From Notospermus geniculatus (taxonomy: Eukaryota > Nemertea > Pilidiophora > Heteronemertea > Lineidae): a stretch of 64,000 nt of DNA. This document shows positions 49,646 through 60,962 of the stretch, piece after piece; position 1 is the stretch's first letter; each line of letters begins with the position of its first letter. The translations under genes and the position numbers were made by a program. The stretch is from positions 758,230 to 822,229 of the forward strand of contig NMRB01000001.1 in assembly GCA_002633025.1 (NCBI GenBank). The letters run 5' to 3'. The notes under the pieces were generated by a model. That model made no database searches and was not told where the DNA came from. It saw only the letters and a list, made by a program, of their open reading frames with translations.

Positions 49646-50145
49646 TAGGGCCTGTCACACTGAAGTAGTTGTCAAAACGTCCTGCCCCGTCCTAAAAAAA
49701 AATCGTAAAACGGGCTAGAACGTGCAACCCTTGGCAAAATAATGCCTCGATGTTCTGGAGCACCCTTCCCGTCCATGAAGTTCGTAGAGACTGTAAAAAG
49801 TTGCCACTACGTCCACTCCGTTCGCAGACAGTTTGAGCCCGTTCGGCAACATTTTCAAGAACGTACTGAGAACTAGCTCAGTGTGATGGGGGTATAATGC
49901 CCCAATCACACTGAGCTAGTTCTCAGTACGTTCGTGAAAATGTTGCCGAACGGGTTCAAACTGTGTGCGAACGTAGTGGACGTAGTGACAACTTTTTACA
50001 ATCTTTTTACGAACTTCATGGACGGGAAGGGTCTCCAGAACATCGATGCATTATTTTGGCCAAGAGTTATATGTTCTAGCCCGTTTTACGATTTTTTAGG
50101 ACGGGGCAGGACGTTTTGAGAACTACTTCAGTGTGACAGGCCCTT
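49646..50145. mobile_element. Long foldback MITE, GGGCCTGTCACACTGA ends
   Basis: Two arms of about 240 bp pair across the whole element around a short centre near 49890-49905 (GGGGGTATAATGCCCC). TTA flanks both ends (49645-49647 and 50144-50146), the target duplication expected of PIF/Harbinger-type elements. About 500 bp and non-coding; open frames inside are by chance. Confidence 0.9.
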
Positions 50146-50796
50146 AACTACAAAGTGTTGGTGTTGGCTACCTGATTTCTAAAGCGCCATCTTTGAACGA
50201 CCTTTTCAGATTCACACCTAAGAGGCTGAGTGTGTTTTGTTCCACGTAGTAATTGTAGAAATCCTGCTGTTAGATTATCAATGTTCTTCACAGACAGCCG
50301 GCAAGGGGGGAAGGGTATGGTTGGATGTATCTTTTGCACAATGTTCCACATCACGGTGTAGTTTCATGTCTCGAAAAATGTATATCGAAAGGTTCCTTCA
50401 CCACAGAGTAACATTTGAACACAACGATCACTGTTTAGAACATTAATTATGCCGTGAAAGTACGCCTCCCCGTGGCACTCCATGGACGTCTGCAAGTTTT
50501 TTAAGGGCGATCTCATTTAGGTTATTGCTCCATCTGTACTTTGCTCGCTGTACCAAATGACTCTAGATTGTCAAGCAAGAGGGTAATCGTAACTGGAGAC
50601 ACGCTACTCATACATGTAACTAAGAAATTTCCCAAAAGTCGTGAGTCAATTATGTTGAAACCCGTCACTGCAGAGACCTCAAATTTGGGCAAATTTCATG
50701 AAGAATTTAACTCTCCTAGCTGTGAACTCGCACGTGAAAATATTTAGTCATTTGGTTATGAGTGAGCTGACGTTCTGGCATCATACTTCGACCATT

Positions 50797-50935
50797 GTTC
50801 AATTTTGTCACCGATTTTTCACCCTTTTCCTCTCACGTTATCTACTGACTACTGCTGCACATTCAAATCATTTTGGGTCAAAGCTTGCCCCGAAAAAAGA
50901 AATTTGAATTATTTCACCGGCTTGGAGTTGTTTTG
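50797..50935. repeat. Dispersed repeat block, partner of 2928-3065
   Basis: Shares CTTTTCCTCTCAC, GGTCAAAGC and AAATTTGAATTATTTC with the left-edge copy at roughly 75-80 percent by eye. Confidence 0.6.
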
Positions 50936-51032
50936 TACGATTCTTTGCGAAATTTTCGAGGTTATTTTTGAGGACGCCTTCTGACTGGTCATATTGAATC
51001 ACGTGATCTCAGCGGCACCCTACACTTCAGTA

Positions 51033-51104
51033 AAAATGGCCGCCATCGTTTTCATCGCTTGAAAAGTTCGTCGCGCTGTGATACCGTTACCAACCCTTCA
51101 TCAG
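51033..51104 (+). promoter_or_regulatory. Candidate first exon / promoter of the 52,105 gene
   Basis: AAAATGGCCGCCAT at 51033-51046 contains a YY1-like core, and about 60 bases later CATCAG is followed by GTAAGG, a strong donor at 51105. This could be a non-coding first exon spliced to an acceptor near 52,040-52,070. The link is inference. Confidence 0.35.
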
Positions 51105-51564
51105 GTAAGGTACTATACTTCAACTCGTTTTTTTATGTGTAGCAACAGTCTCCACACCTTATTGATAACTAAGATCATTCAAATACGTACATACTTTCAA
51201 CCAGTCTTGTCCAGCAGTCCTGATCGGTGAAGTACGCTCGCGAGCACTATGGTATACTTTGTACATCGATGGTGTGTGTATGAACGAGCGGTCACTATAA
51301 TGAACACAACGTGGTTCCTCTGGCCATCGATGGTGGCGCTGGATGATATTCACATCTCATCAGAGTACCGTAGGCCAGTGGTACCAGGTAACATCAGTAG
51401 ACGGAGCAGTGCGATGTATGTTGGTCACATCGTGTGTGCATATTTTTTTCATATCAATGATTCATGCATGCATGGGTCGTGGTTCTTTGTACATGTATAT
51501 CTCCAGTGCAGACCAGCCACACTTTCATCCACCTCAAAGGGAATGGGGACGATAGCCGACTTTT

Positions 51565-51700
51565 TCAATAGGTGTCAGTAGTAATTTCTGGTAGTAGTTA
51601 AAACTATGGAAATGAAACTGACATCCCGGTCCCACACATAAGGCGTCCATTGTATTAGGAGCGGGTTTCGGTGTGCTGCCCTCTGTCGAGCAAGGATCCC
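51565..51700. repeat. Dispersed repeat block, partner of 2731-2870
   Basis: Shares ATAGGTGTCA, GAAATGAAACTG, CGTCCATTGTAT and TTTCGGTGTGCTGCCCTCT with the copy near the left edge. Confidence 0.65.
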
Positions 51701-52104
51701 CCCCCATCATAATTATAAAAGCGATGGCGGTGATGCTTGCGCGTATTCTGTTTAATAGCCAATTGAGTAATGGATGCATCAAGCCGTGCATGACGTGCAT
51801 CGGATCATTTCCCGTCTAGGAGGATACTTGATGTGATAACTCAACAATTTGGGCTTTACGTTCTTTCCTCATTGCCATTTTAGTGCTCATTATTTCCAAC
51901 TCACTTTTGACATGATTGAACATCCCCGAATTTGGTAATACACTGTAGTAGCCTAAATACGAACCTGGAAATGAATCTCTCAAGCAAGTCAAAATGCTGA
52001 AGGAAGTCGTTTTTTTTTTAATTGGCGAGGCACAAAGCAGCCATTAGGTTTCTCAGTTATTCGTTAGCATTTTGCATCAAGTCAAATATCCAGAATTCTA
52101 AGGG

Positions 52105-53240
52105 ATGATACCAACGACCAAACTTTGGGTCTCCTTCATGCTCACTGTGCAGTTTCTTTGCGTAACAGGGACTCCGATCTGTAGGGAAACTCGGCATGTT
52201 GGAAGTAAACTCTATACAAGAAGCACTAGACACCGAGTACAATTCAGTATTTTTGTTGCGCCAGACTTGATGATAAGCGCTGATGGTCACTTACTGGGAT
52301 GGAAGTTCATCATAGTCAATAGTGGGAGCAGGTTCTTTCTAGACGTGTGGGAGAAAGTTTCCGAAACGAGATTCAAACTGATCCATAAGACCTTCTCTTC
52401 AAATGCACCCCTGGGATTGAATACAATTAGACTCGAGACACCAATAGCGGTAAGAATATAAGCTATCTGCTGAGCTCTCTATTTCCAGATTTCTCAGTTT
52501 AACCATGCTAGGGAAAAAATGTCTCAGGATCTGTCAAGGGGTCTCTCTCATTTTGCAGGTAAAGAAAGGTCAGTTTCTTGGTCTTCATAGTCCAAAAAAC
52601 GGACCTGGCGGCATTTCCGCTGGGAAGTGTGATGAAGAACCTGAAGGAAGAACCAACCAGGTATTTGTTGGTGAATCCGGATATTTTGATGAAACGTGGG
52701 CCGGCAAAGAAAATGTGTACTACGATGTTGACCCATCATCATCCCCGTCGTATGGTCAAAGTTACTCCTTCCAAGCCATCATCCTGGTTGATCGAGGCAT
52801 GATTGGTGAGTGCACCTCGCCTTATTTTACAATACACGTACTGTACATGTCCGCACTTTGATGGGAGGGGCAAGCACCTTCTCCAAACTATGATTCCTAA
52901 GGTAGCGAATATTGGTAACAGACTAGTTGTGGGATTCTTTCTCCCCTCAAAAATTATTTCAGGATGATGGTCATCGTAGCTTAATACTTGACTATATTCG
53001 ACTCTTACAGACCCCTCCTGCGTCCAGCTATTCACAAGGAACTCTGCCTTAGACCTGTCCAGGGGGACTCTGATCCAGATCAAGCCGTCCGATTCTGCGA
53101 TCCATTGCGCTGCAATGTGTAGCCAAAATGAAAAGTGTATGACGGTGAAATTCGTATCAGTTACGACGAAATGTTCGATGTATCCAAGTGTTTTTGAGAC
53201 GTTGGCAGCCTCAGGCTCGGATAAGATTTACGGAAGCTGA
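52105..53240 (+). CDS. Secreted protein with N-terminal beta-rich domain and C-terminal PAN-like domain, paralogue 1
   Basis: Exons 52105-52449, 52559-52805 and 53011-53240 join in phase 0 and 1 to 273 residues. The first about 25 residues are a hydrophobic signal peptide (MIPTTKLWVSFMLTVQFLCV). Residues about 28-195 form a beta-rich region with GWKFIIVNSG, FFLDVWEKVS, LIHKTFSSNAPLGLN, KKGQFLGLH and YSFQAIILV, a pattern seen in extracellular proteins of marine invertebrates, possibly a jelly-roll; I know no named family. The last exon begins in phase 1 and codes a Cys-rich module (SCVQLFTRNSALDL, CAAMCSQNEKCMTVKF, KCSMYPSVFE) like a short PAN/apple domain, usually a protein- or sugar-binding fold. 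It is about 50-55 percent identical by eye to the gene starting at 54,473 with the same exon phases. Confidence 0.8.
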
Positions 53241-53397
53241 TGAACGAGTGAGTTAGCAGTCAATGCAGTCGGCTAGCGTTGTGAAGTGGAACTCAAAAAT
53301 TGAATTAAAGAAGGGAAAAATATAATTCCACTTATAATATGTCCGGTAGGCTCACATGTTCAGTAATATTGTATTTTCGGGCTACACAGTAAAACAG

Positions 53398-53497
53398 GGA
53401 GTTTAGCCCATTGTTCGATGCCACGAAGAGAGCAGCGAACAATAGGATACACGTTCGCGTCGGCGTTTCGGGGGCTTTGCGAAAACTCCCTATTGTT
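53398..53497. mobile_element. Short MITE with GGGAGTTT / AAAACTCCC ends
   Basis: About 100 bp bounded by GGGAGTTTAGCCC and GGGCTTTGCGAAAACTCCC. It shares its right end with the fragment at 13905 and its terminal 15 bases with the 41,237 and 42,605 foldback family. Confidence 0.65.
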
Positions 53498-53499
53498 CC

Positions 53500-54472
53500 C
53501 CTTGCATAGTGAGCCAACCCCCTGGAATCAGGCCTGCTCAGTGCAGAACAATCAGTGTTCTGCCCTGACCCTGATTTTAGGCGTTCATTTTGTTAGGAGA
53601 ACACTAATTTTTTACTGTGAAGAATGTTGATGTGGTCAATAATGATGATCGTTCCTCTTTTATCTGCAGAATTGAGCGAGAGATTGTTTGGAATTAATTT
53701 GGCTACCAATCTATGACTGAACATTTTTACAAAGTCGTCCCCAAAAGGCAACTAAACATTTAAAAATACGTTTTTTTGCTCCGATATACTGGCGGACTGA
53801 AGACGTAGACTCGATGGATGTCAACAAAGTTGCTACGACGACCGGTAATGACTTGACACATCGATCGCGCGTCTCTTATCACTAGTCGACTAAATACGAG
53901 GAGAAAAAAATGAAATTGTTGATGCTTTGCAATGTACGCAGGGTACGTAATGTACATATCACAGGCTTTGTAAAGTGTAGTCCGTTATTAGAGTGCGCAA
54001 TTAGTTCTGAAATCCTTAAACTTGTACTATCTGACGCTGTACACTAATTTGTAACCAAGCAAAAACCACTTTCTACTTTTTTTACTAATGATTTTCAAAC
54101 TACACGTACATGTAGTTGGGCGAACGTTCATCGGCAAGTGAGTTTGCTCCCGGGGTTTTCTCGTTGTCATGCAACTAATTGGCAAGTTCATACAAGATTG
54201 ATGTCGGCTTGTAGTTGTAATCGGAATTGTGGCCATTACTATATTGCCGTTTAATTCATAAAAAGCGTCTGTTTCGAAGGGATCATCTGCAAGGACAGGT
54301 CGACACGCAAGTATGTTTTCAGTTTTTGTCATTTAAATCAGAAGGTTGCATATCATGACTGAAATTATGGGTCCAGTGGCCTTGATTTTGTGTCGAACAT
54401 CCGTCGTGGGCAGACCGGTTGCTGAATTTATATTGTAATATTCGTTCTATCATTTGTGTTTTAGGATATTGA
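53500..54472. other. Spacer between the tandem paralogues
   Basis: No coding exon is recognised. It presumably contains the promoter of the second gene; an acceptor-like TTTTAG just before 54,466 suggests a 5' UTR intron. Confidence 0.4.
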
Positions 54473-55991
54473 ATGATGCTTCCTGATATGAAACTTTGCA
54501 TCTGTTTCTTGCTCTTTGTGTATCACCATAGCGTGGTGGTAAGCCAATCGTGCAAAGAGACAAGGTATATAGGACATGGACTCTATAAAAGAGACGGTAG
54601 ACACGAAAACTGGTTGAGAGTTTTCCTCGACCCCGGCAGCACCATCAGTGATGAAGGTCACATAATCGGATGGAAGTTCATTATTGCGTCGACAGGGAGC
54701 AAATTCTTTCTCGATGTATGGGAGAAGGTCTCTGAAAACGGGCAAAGCTACAAGCTGATCCATAAGACTTTATCATCGAATGCACCTCTTGGGTTGAACA
54801 CGATGAGGCTCGAGACACCCTTGGCGGTAAGATACTCTGATATCGAACACGATTGTGACGTTTTACACTCTACATGTATTCCCATTCGAACCAACAGCCA
54901 ACGCACGGTCCTCCAACACGAACAAACTTACAGGGCCGATTTTTTAAACGATAGTTAAGGTAACCTCGGTTTAACCATCGGCTTTTCTGACAAACCGTGA
55001 ATTAACCAAAGTAAACCTTTTGACTTTTAGAATGTATGGCTATCAACGATTCATGAAATCGAAAAATTCACTTCGATTAACAACAGTTTGTCAACTGAGG
55101 GTTAATGAAACCCGATGGTTATCTTAGCCATCGTTTAAAAAATCGGCCCACAGTAGGCCTACATTCTGAAAGCCAAATAAAGTGGCCTTGGAATTCATGC
55201 GTTTGCGCTCAAGCAAATTAATTTTATCTTGATGAATTGACTAGGCTACTATATCAGATTCTTACTATAAAAACTCGGGAGATTTTTATTCGTTGGGGTC
55301 GTTTTCCATTTTTACGCCTTTCCAAGTAGTCGCTTTTATTATCCAGGTGAAAAAAGGTCAGTTTCTAGGACTTCATACACCAAAAGACGGCACGGGCGGC
55401 ATTGCCTCTGGATCCTCAGCTAAAGATCCTCCGGGAGGAGCCACGCTGACTAATGTCGGTGATTCAGTACATTTCGATGAAACCTTGACAAGCAATGGAG
55501 ACATTTACGACGGTTCAAAGACACTGAGGACATCGGGTAATAGGTTCTCATTCCAAGCGATCCTCCTCATCAATCGAGGCAGACATGGTATGTGTACGAG
55601 GCCGAAATTGATTGAAAACTACTCTCGAACATCAAATAGATGAAGGGTGGAAGCGAGAAAGGAAGGTGACGGTGCACGGTCAAAATTGGGATGGGCAGGC
55701 CTCGACAAAATCATCTCTACAGATGTTCTTAAATCTGAGTTACAATGTCTGTCTCTTTCAGATCCGTCCTGTTTCCAGCTTTTCACAAGGAACTCTGGTT
55801 TGGATCTATCCAAGGTGACTCAAATCTCGGCCAAGCAGTCGGATGATGTATTCAGTTGTTCCCAGATATGCAGTCTGAACGAGAAGTGCATGACATTGAA
55901 ATTTGCATCGAGTACAAAGCAGTGTTCGATGTATCCGAGTGTTTTTGAGACGGTGGCAGTACCAGACCCAGACGAGATTTATGGAAGTTAA
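54473..55991 (+). CDS. Secreted protein with N-terminal beta-rich domain and C-terminal PAN-like domain, paralogue 2
   Basis: Exons 54473-54826, 55347-55587 and 55762-55991 give 274 residues; the ATG at 54476 could also serve. A signal peptide covers about residues 1-25 (KLCICFLLFVYHHSVVV). The beta-rich region repeats the landmarks of the neighbour: GWKFIIASTG, FFLDVWEKVS, LIHKTLSSNAPLGLN, KKGQFLGLH, FSFQAILL. The last exon codes SCFQLFTRNSGLDLSK, CSQICSLNEKCMTLKF and QCSMYPSVFE, the PAN-like module. Intron positions and phases (0 and 1) are identical to the upstream copy, so the pair arose by tandem duplication. Intron 1 carries a MITE at 54933-55149 that the neighbour lacks. Extracellular recognition or adhesion is plausible but unproven. 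Confidence 0.82.
54933..55149. mobile_element. MITE with GGGCCGATTTTTTAAAC ends
   Basis: The ends GGGCCGATTTTTTAAACGAT and its near-complement ATCGTTTAAAAAATCGGCCC are flanked by ACA on both sides (54930-54932 and 55150-55152). It contains several GGTTAA-type subrepeats. About 217 bp, inside intron 1 of paralogue 2. Confidence 0.85.
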
Positions 55992-56604
55992 ATAATTTAG
56001 AATGTGGTATGGGATATAGAACCAAAAGTGATTCTTTTCAGACGAATTCGTGTGCATTACATGTATCAAGTGAATGTAGTTGAGATGTTCAGTAATTGTT
56101 TTCATTTTCATGTTTCTCTACATATATACACTTATAGACGTTTGACGGATCAACGTATCCAAACAATGAAATGTGTACTTCATTATTTTCTTACTTATTC
56201 CATTCCAATATACATGTAGTTATTATCATACTGACATTTGACCGTTTAAAACGAAAAATTAATTGCAGGCGGGATAACAAACAATAATGGCCCTGAATGC
56301 ATACGACTCCAGCCCAGTTGCTTTTAATCCAATTGACACTGAGTCTCGAATGATATGCCATGCATATCAACGTCCTGTACAATGAACGTTACAATCAGTG
56401 GAGTGCTAATTATGTAACAAGCGAAGAGTGTATAAATACATGTACAGAAAATAATTAATTGATGATACCAATATCATAAATGAAGATGAAACTTTGGATA
56501 ATTACTGAAAATAAATTCAATGCACTTGTAAAAATGAGGTTGTAGAAGTGATAGGCCTAAGGAAATGATGATTGTCAACTTTCAACATTTAGAGGTTCAT
56601 GGTC

Positions 56605-56846
56605 TAAAGGGCGGTTTACACTAGGTTGCACCAAGTTGCAAGTTGCAGCAACTTGCAACTTGTTGCAAACTACCTGGGACGGTTTACGCACAGAAAAATC
56701 GATGCAACATCCAGCGTGATCGAGTTGCAACAAGTTGCATGCCCGTTTACACATGCAACTTTTATGAAACTTTTTGGTCTCATCAGGTTTTTGCAACAAG
56801 TTGCATGAAGTTGCATATGAAAAGTTGCATGTGTAAATGGGCCTTA
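56605..56846. mobile_element. MITE composed of TTGCA subrepeats
   Basis: AGGGCGGTTTACAC on the left and GTGTAAATGGGCCT on the right form the ends, with TAA beside both. The interior holds about fifteen TTGCAACTT/AAGTTGCA units in both orientations, so many alternative hairpins are possible. Confidence 0.8.
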
Positions 56847-56897
56847 ACCGTAGCAACCAACAAATCGTGGGGCCAACTGAACTAGTGAAAGGTGATA

Positions 56898-57508
56898 CAG
56901 TAAACCTCGCCTAAGTCGACAGCGTGTAAGTCGTCAAAGTGCACAAGTCGTCACAATAGCGAAAGTCCCGATTTTCTGTAACGTTATTTCCAATGAAATG
57001 TCCCTCTCTAAGTCGTCAAATGTAAGTCGTCAAAACGGCTAACTCGACACTCGACGTCCGGTCCCAAGTAACACAAATCCCTCTTAATTTCCAACTCTAA
57101 GTCGTCACTGAAAAAAAAACAGTTGGCTGCCGCCGGCAACTTCTGCAATGTACACTCCAAGACTGATTCAATCAGTCGCCGCTGCGGTGCGCTGTTGACT
57201 TCAATGGTTATGAATGAGTCTGGTCACGCCTGACATGCCTGATAGCCATTACTGATGTGTAGGTGATGCACTGTACAAGTTGAATGCTCCAGCGCATCAT
57301 GTGGTTGGGTTCTTGTAGATGCAGATGCGCACACCATGGGGATTCCCCACTAGGATAAGTCGTCATTAAGCCGACTTATACCTACAAGTCGTCATAATGA
57401 CGAGTAATGCGTCAAGTCGTCATTATGACGACTTAGCATACTCGTCATATTTCTAAGTCGACAGAAAATCTTCGGTCCCGAAAGTGTCGACTTAGGCGAG
57501 GTTTACTG
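56898..57508. mobile_element. Non-autonomous pogo/Tigger-like element
   Basis: The ends CAGTAAACCTCGCCTAAGTC and GACTTAGGCGAGGTTTACTG are perfect inverted repeats flanked by TA on both sides (56896-56897, 57509-57510), the classic Tc1/mariner-pogo signature. The interior contains many AAGTCGTCA/TGACGACTT units. No transposase frame is present. About 611 bp. Confidence 0.92.
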
Positions 57509-57673
57509 TAATTAGTTTATTTCTCTTCAAATTGTTAGCCGTCAGAATAACACCAATGATGACACGTTCAAATTCTTCCGATGCATATACAGGGCCTACA
57601 TGTAACCTGTATGTCACGAGCGAGTTGAATGTAGGCCTACTAAAATGCACAACCGTCGTCGTGGAGATTATGC

Positions 57674-58052
57674 TACGTTCCCACTGTCACGAATCACGCC
57701 ACGATTGAAATCGTGGTATCAATCGTGGAATAATCGTGGTGATCCTACCAGATCTTGAGGTCAGTCGTGGCAATCGTATTGATCGTAGAAAAGTTTTGGA
57801 CGGTTCAAAAATTTTCTACTATCAACACGATTACCCTCAAGATGTGATAAGATCTGATAGGATCACCCCACGATTACTCCACGATTAAGCGGACCACGAT
57901 TTCAATCGTGTCGCGATTCGTGCCACCTGAAATTGACCAATCGTATCGACTAGCATCACCTCGTATCCAAACTTCAGCGAAGTAAGCAAATTTTCCACGA
58001 TCAGCTACGAATCGTGACGTTCGTAACGGACCGCCCTCACAGCGGGAACGTA
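57674..58052. mobile_element. MITE with TACGTTCCCACTGT ends and CACGATT subrepeats
   Basis: TACGTTCCCACTGT at the left pairs with ACAGCGGGAACGTA at the right. The interior has dozens of ATCGTGG/CCACGAT units in both orientations. About 380 bp, ending 108 bases from the stop codon of the PAN/propeller gene. Confidence 0.82.
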
Positions 58053-58159
58053 TGACATCTGTGATGTGACAGGTCTGCGCCCACGAAAAATGAAAAACAT
58101 TCAGGATCGAAATGGATTCAGCCAAATTCATACATCGAATGAATGTCCGACAGACTCTA

Positions 58160-60726
58160 TCAACTGCTGCAGTGTTTGAATTGTTTGCGAGGTATATATA
58201 CATCAGCGAATAAAAAGCATACTCTATTCGTTTTTTTGTTCCACTGTCCTTTGAATGATGTCGCCAAAATAGTGCCATCATCCATCACTGAAAAATTAAC
58301 TTGCCGATGCTTAGTTTTCCGAGATCCCCAAACAGTTTGGATGATTGTTCTTCGTTCTCTAATTCCGTGACAATGTCTATCGAATACCAGTTCGCCCAAA
58401 TGCAACGTTCTCTCTTTCGTGATATACATTATTAGTATTATTTTATTCACGTTGTCCCAAAGGCAGATGCAATCCTGGGAAGTTCTTGAAATGTTAGATA
58501 CGAGGGGGTACCGTACTAGCCGATATTGTTCACGGCTGTCAAAAAAGCTAAAATGGCATACGCCCCTGCCACGGGTGCACAAGAAAACGTCCCCCTCGCT
58601 TGTCAATTGAATAAATTGAGAGTTTGTTTTCGATCTCTCCTGATCGTACCCCATATCGGGAAACATCCATCCATTAGTAAGTTTAACAGTGACGAAAGTA
58701 GTACCCGAAATGCGAATGTCATAGATCCAGCAGGAATGTCTTTTTCCTTTCAGGCGACAGCACCAAAGGCCTTTCCCGTGCATATCATGAAGATGACTGG
58801 TGTGGGTTCTGGAATGGCACGGGTCTCCTCTGGGGTCCAAAAATTTAACGACTCCAGCATTACATGTTGAGATTTTTTTTGTGGTATCGGACATCAGCAA
58901 CTCGTGCCTTGATTTTGTCGGATGAAACGCATAATGTCGCCAACAATGGGAGGTGATACGACGTGCAGGATAGAAGGGTGTCGTTTTGAAGATTGTGAAA
59001 CTTCTGTCACTCATATTCAAACGATAAACTTCCCTCGAGAGAAATGGAGTGTCGCGTTTGATCCGAAACACAGTAAAGGAGTTTGACTTCGGATCTGTAC
59101 AGAGCCAATGTAATGATTGTATGTCCTCTGTTAAAGCGGGTTTAAAACCGACCTTTCCCATTCGGTCGTATGTTAATAGCGCCTTCTTTTAGAAGACAGT
59201 GAGAGAAAAATACGGTTTGAAAAGATGCGAGTTTTTTGTCGACTTACAATATTTAAAAAAAATAGATAAGAAAATTTGTGTGTAAGAAATGGGTGCTGTG
59301 TGAGTGTAAGAATGAAGAGACGTGAACAACAAACTGCATGTACATGTATATGTACATGTACATGTACAAACAATGTCGGTAAATGTTCTATTTTCCTGTC
59401 TGTGGGTATTTTAAGATATTGGATAATACCAGTTTGTCGTCTTCTTTCGAAGGAAACAAGTAAAAAATATCACCGTTTTTATCAAAACTTATCCAGGACA
59501 GCAATTTAGAGTTGCTGCCTTTAACTCTTGGGAAGATTAGTCTATTTGTGGGCCTGGGGTAGGGTGTAGACGATCCCTCATTCAGGATCCCATGTTTGGT
59601 CTTACACGGAAAAACGAGAAGTCCCAACAACTGATTTCCCGAAAAAATTCCGCAGTTGGCGGATTTGTAATAACCGAGGTTGAGTTCTCTGCGATGATGA
59701 CGCCCCTGTTGCCCAATTGGTCTGATATTGGGTTTGTACCCGTTCCCCTTCTGGAAGAGGAAGAAATTGGTTATACCAGACCGCATTGATACCATAAGAA
59801 CTATGTCAGTGCTAAGCAAAAATCCGAGTGCCCAATTGTGGCAATTGAAGAAGAAACGACAATTCTTCCTGTGATATATATTTGTTGAGTTATGAAGGAA
59901 CATGGTGAGACGAGATGTTTTGTTGTGTGCTTGTATCAGTTGATAATCATATAAAGTCAATGCCACATCCCATCTTCTGTTCAAACGGCAGAAAATTACC
60001 ACTTGATCCAAAACACACAATGCAATAGTGCGGGTATCAAAACTGTGAATGCATCGCTCACTTTTTTTCATAAATATTTCGCCAACAAAGTTGCCCTGGG
60101 TGAAGTCGTACAACAGAAACGCCGGTACTCGATCTTGAGGATCGATAACCACCACGAAGGATTTAAAGAAAGTAGTGCGTACGATTGCATTTCTTCTATA
60201 GAATGAATTGTTGTAAGTTAAGGAATAGCTATCACGTTTTCGAGATGATTTTTTGTAAATCAAAACGCGGGAATATGGAACGGGTTCTTCAATATAAATG
60301 CAAGCAATACTTGAAATCGAGGCAATGTACTTAAAATCACCTTTCTTCATCTTTACAGCGATTGGAGGTACGACTGAGAAACTGTTTTTGTGGGCAAAAT
60401 GTATCGGGGAATGAATTATCTGACAAAGGAAGGATATCGTGCCATTTTAACAACAAAATTTTATGATTTCTATGGGCTTNGTTTAGGTTTATCGTTTGAT
60501 TTCTTAACCTCCCTATTGTCTATCAATATTGTTACCTTTATTTGGAAAAGCTTCGTGCCGGGAGTAGGCACCACTTGCTCTTTGTCTAAACATTTCCCTT
60601 GTCGATGAGTTAACTGACACAGATATCTTCCATCGTCCACTATTACATTGAATACTTTACATTGTTTAATTACAGCACAATGGGTTGCGCACTGTAAGTG
60701 TGATACAGTGTATAAAACACCCAAAC
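58160..60726 (-). CDS. PAN-domain protein with two related, probably beta-propeller halves, 5' partial
   Basis: Three minus-strand exons fit together: 60726-60536, 60419-59430 and 59185-58160. Both junctions are phase 0 with good acceptor pyrimidine tracts, and the product is at least 735 residues. The first visible exon starts in phase 1 and codes a PAN-like module (VSHLQCATHC, KQCKVFN, LCQLTHRQGKC). Exons 2 and 3 each code about 330-340 residues rich in short beta-like strands with no Cys pattern or membrane helix. The halves end alike (SWISFDKNGDIFYLF against NFSVMDDGTILATSF), suggesting an internal duplication; a six- or seven-bladed propeller fold is my inference. The signal-peptide exon must lie upstream, beyond or inside the foldback cluster. 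I know no named family. A single ambiguous base at 60480 lies in intron 1. Confidence 0.62.
59336..59372. repeat. (TACATG)n microsatellite
   Basis: Short run of TACATG units inside the last intron of the PAN/propeller gene; the same hexamer recurs singly across the whole window. Confidence 0.85.
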
Positions 60727-60962
60727 CTGGGTGGTTTATGTAGATTGAGACATATTTTAAAACAAATATTGTGGACATTTTTATTTGCAAACTCCTCTCT
60801 TCCTTTTAAAAGTAATCGTACAATTTGTTTTTGTCTCTAGCCTTCTGTTGGCTGGTGGATCCAGTAGGGCTGAAACGGTAATATTGTCGTCCTGGGTAAG
60901 CCTTAAACTTACCCAGCACAAGCTGGGTAATCCTTTTTCTTACCCACCATCTTCCTGGGTAA

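Noticed and set aside
51249-51581. 110-codon frame starting ATGGTATACTTTG
   Set aside because: Biased composition, no domain, no splice partner; overlaps another frame on the same strand equally well.
56575-56885. Cys/Gln/Leu-rich frames at 56.6-56.9 kb
   Set aside because: Produced by the repeated TTGCA unit of a MITE on both strands.
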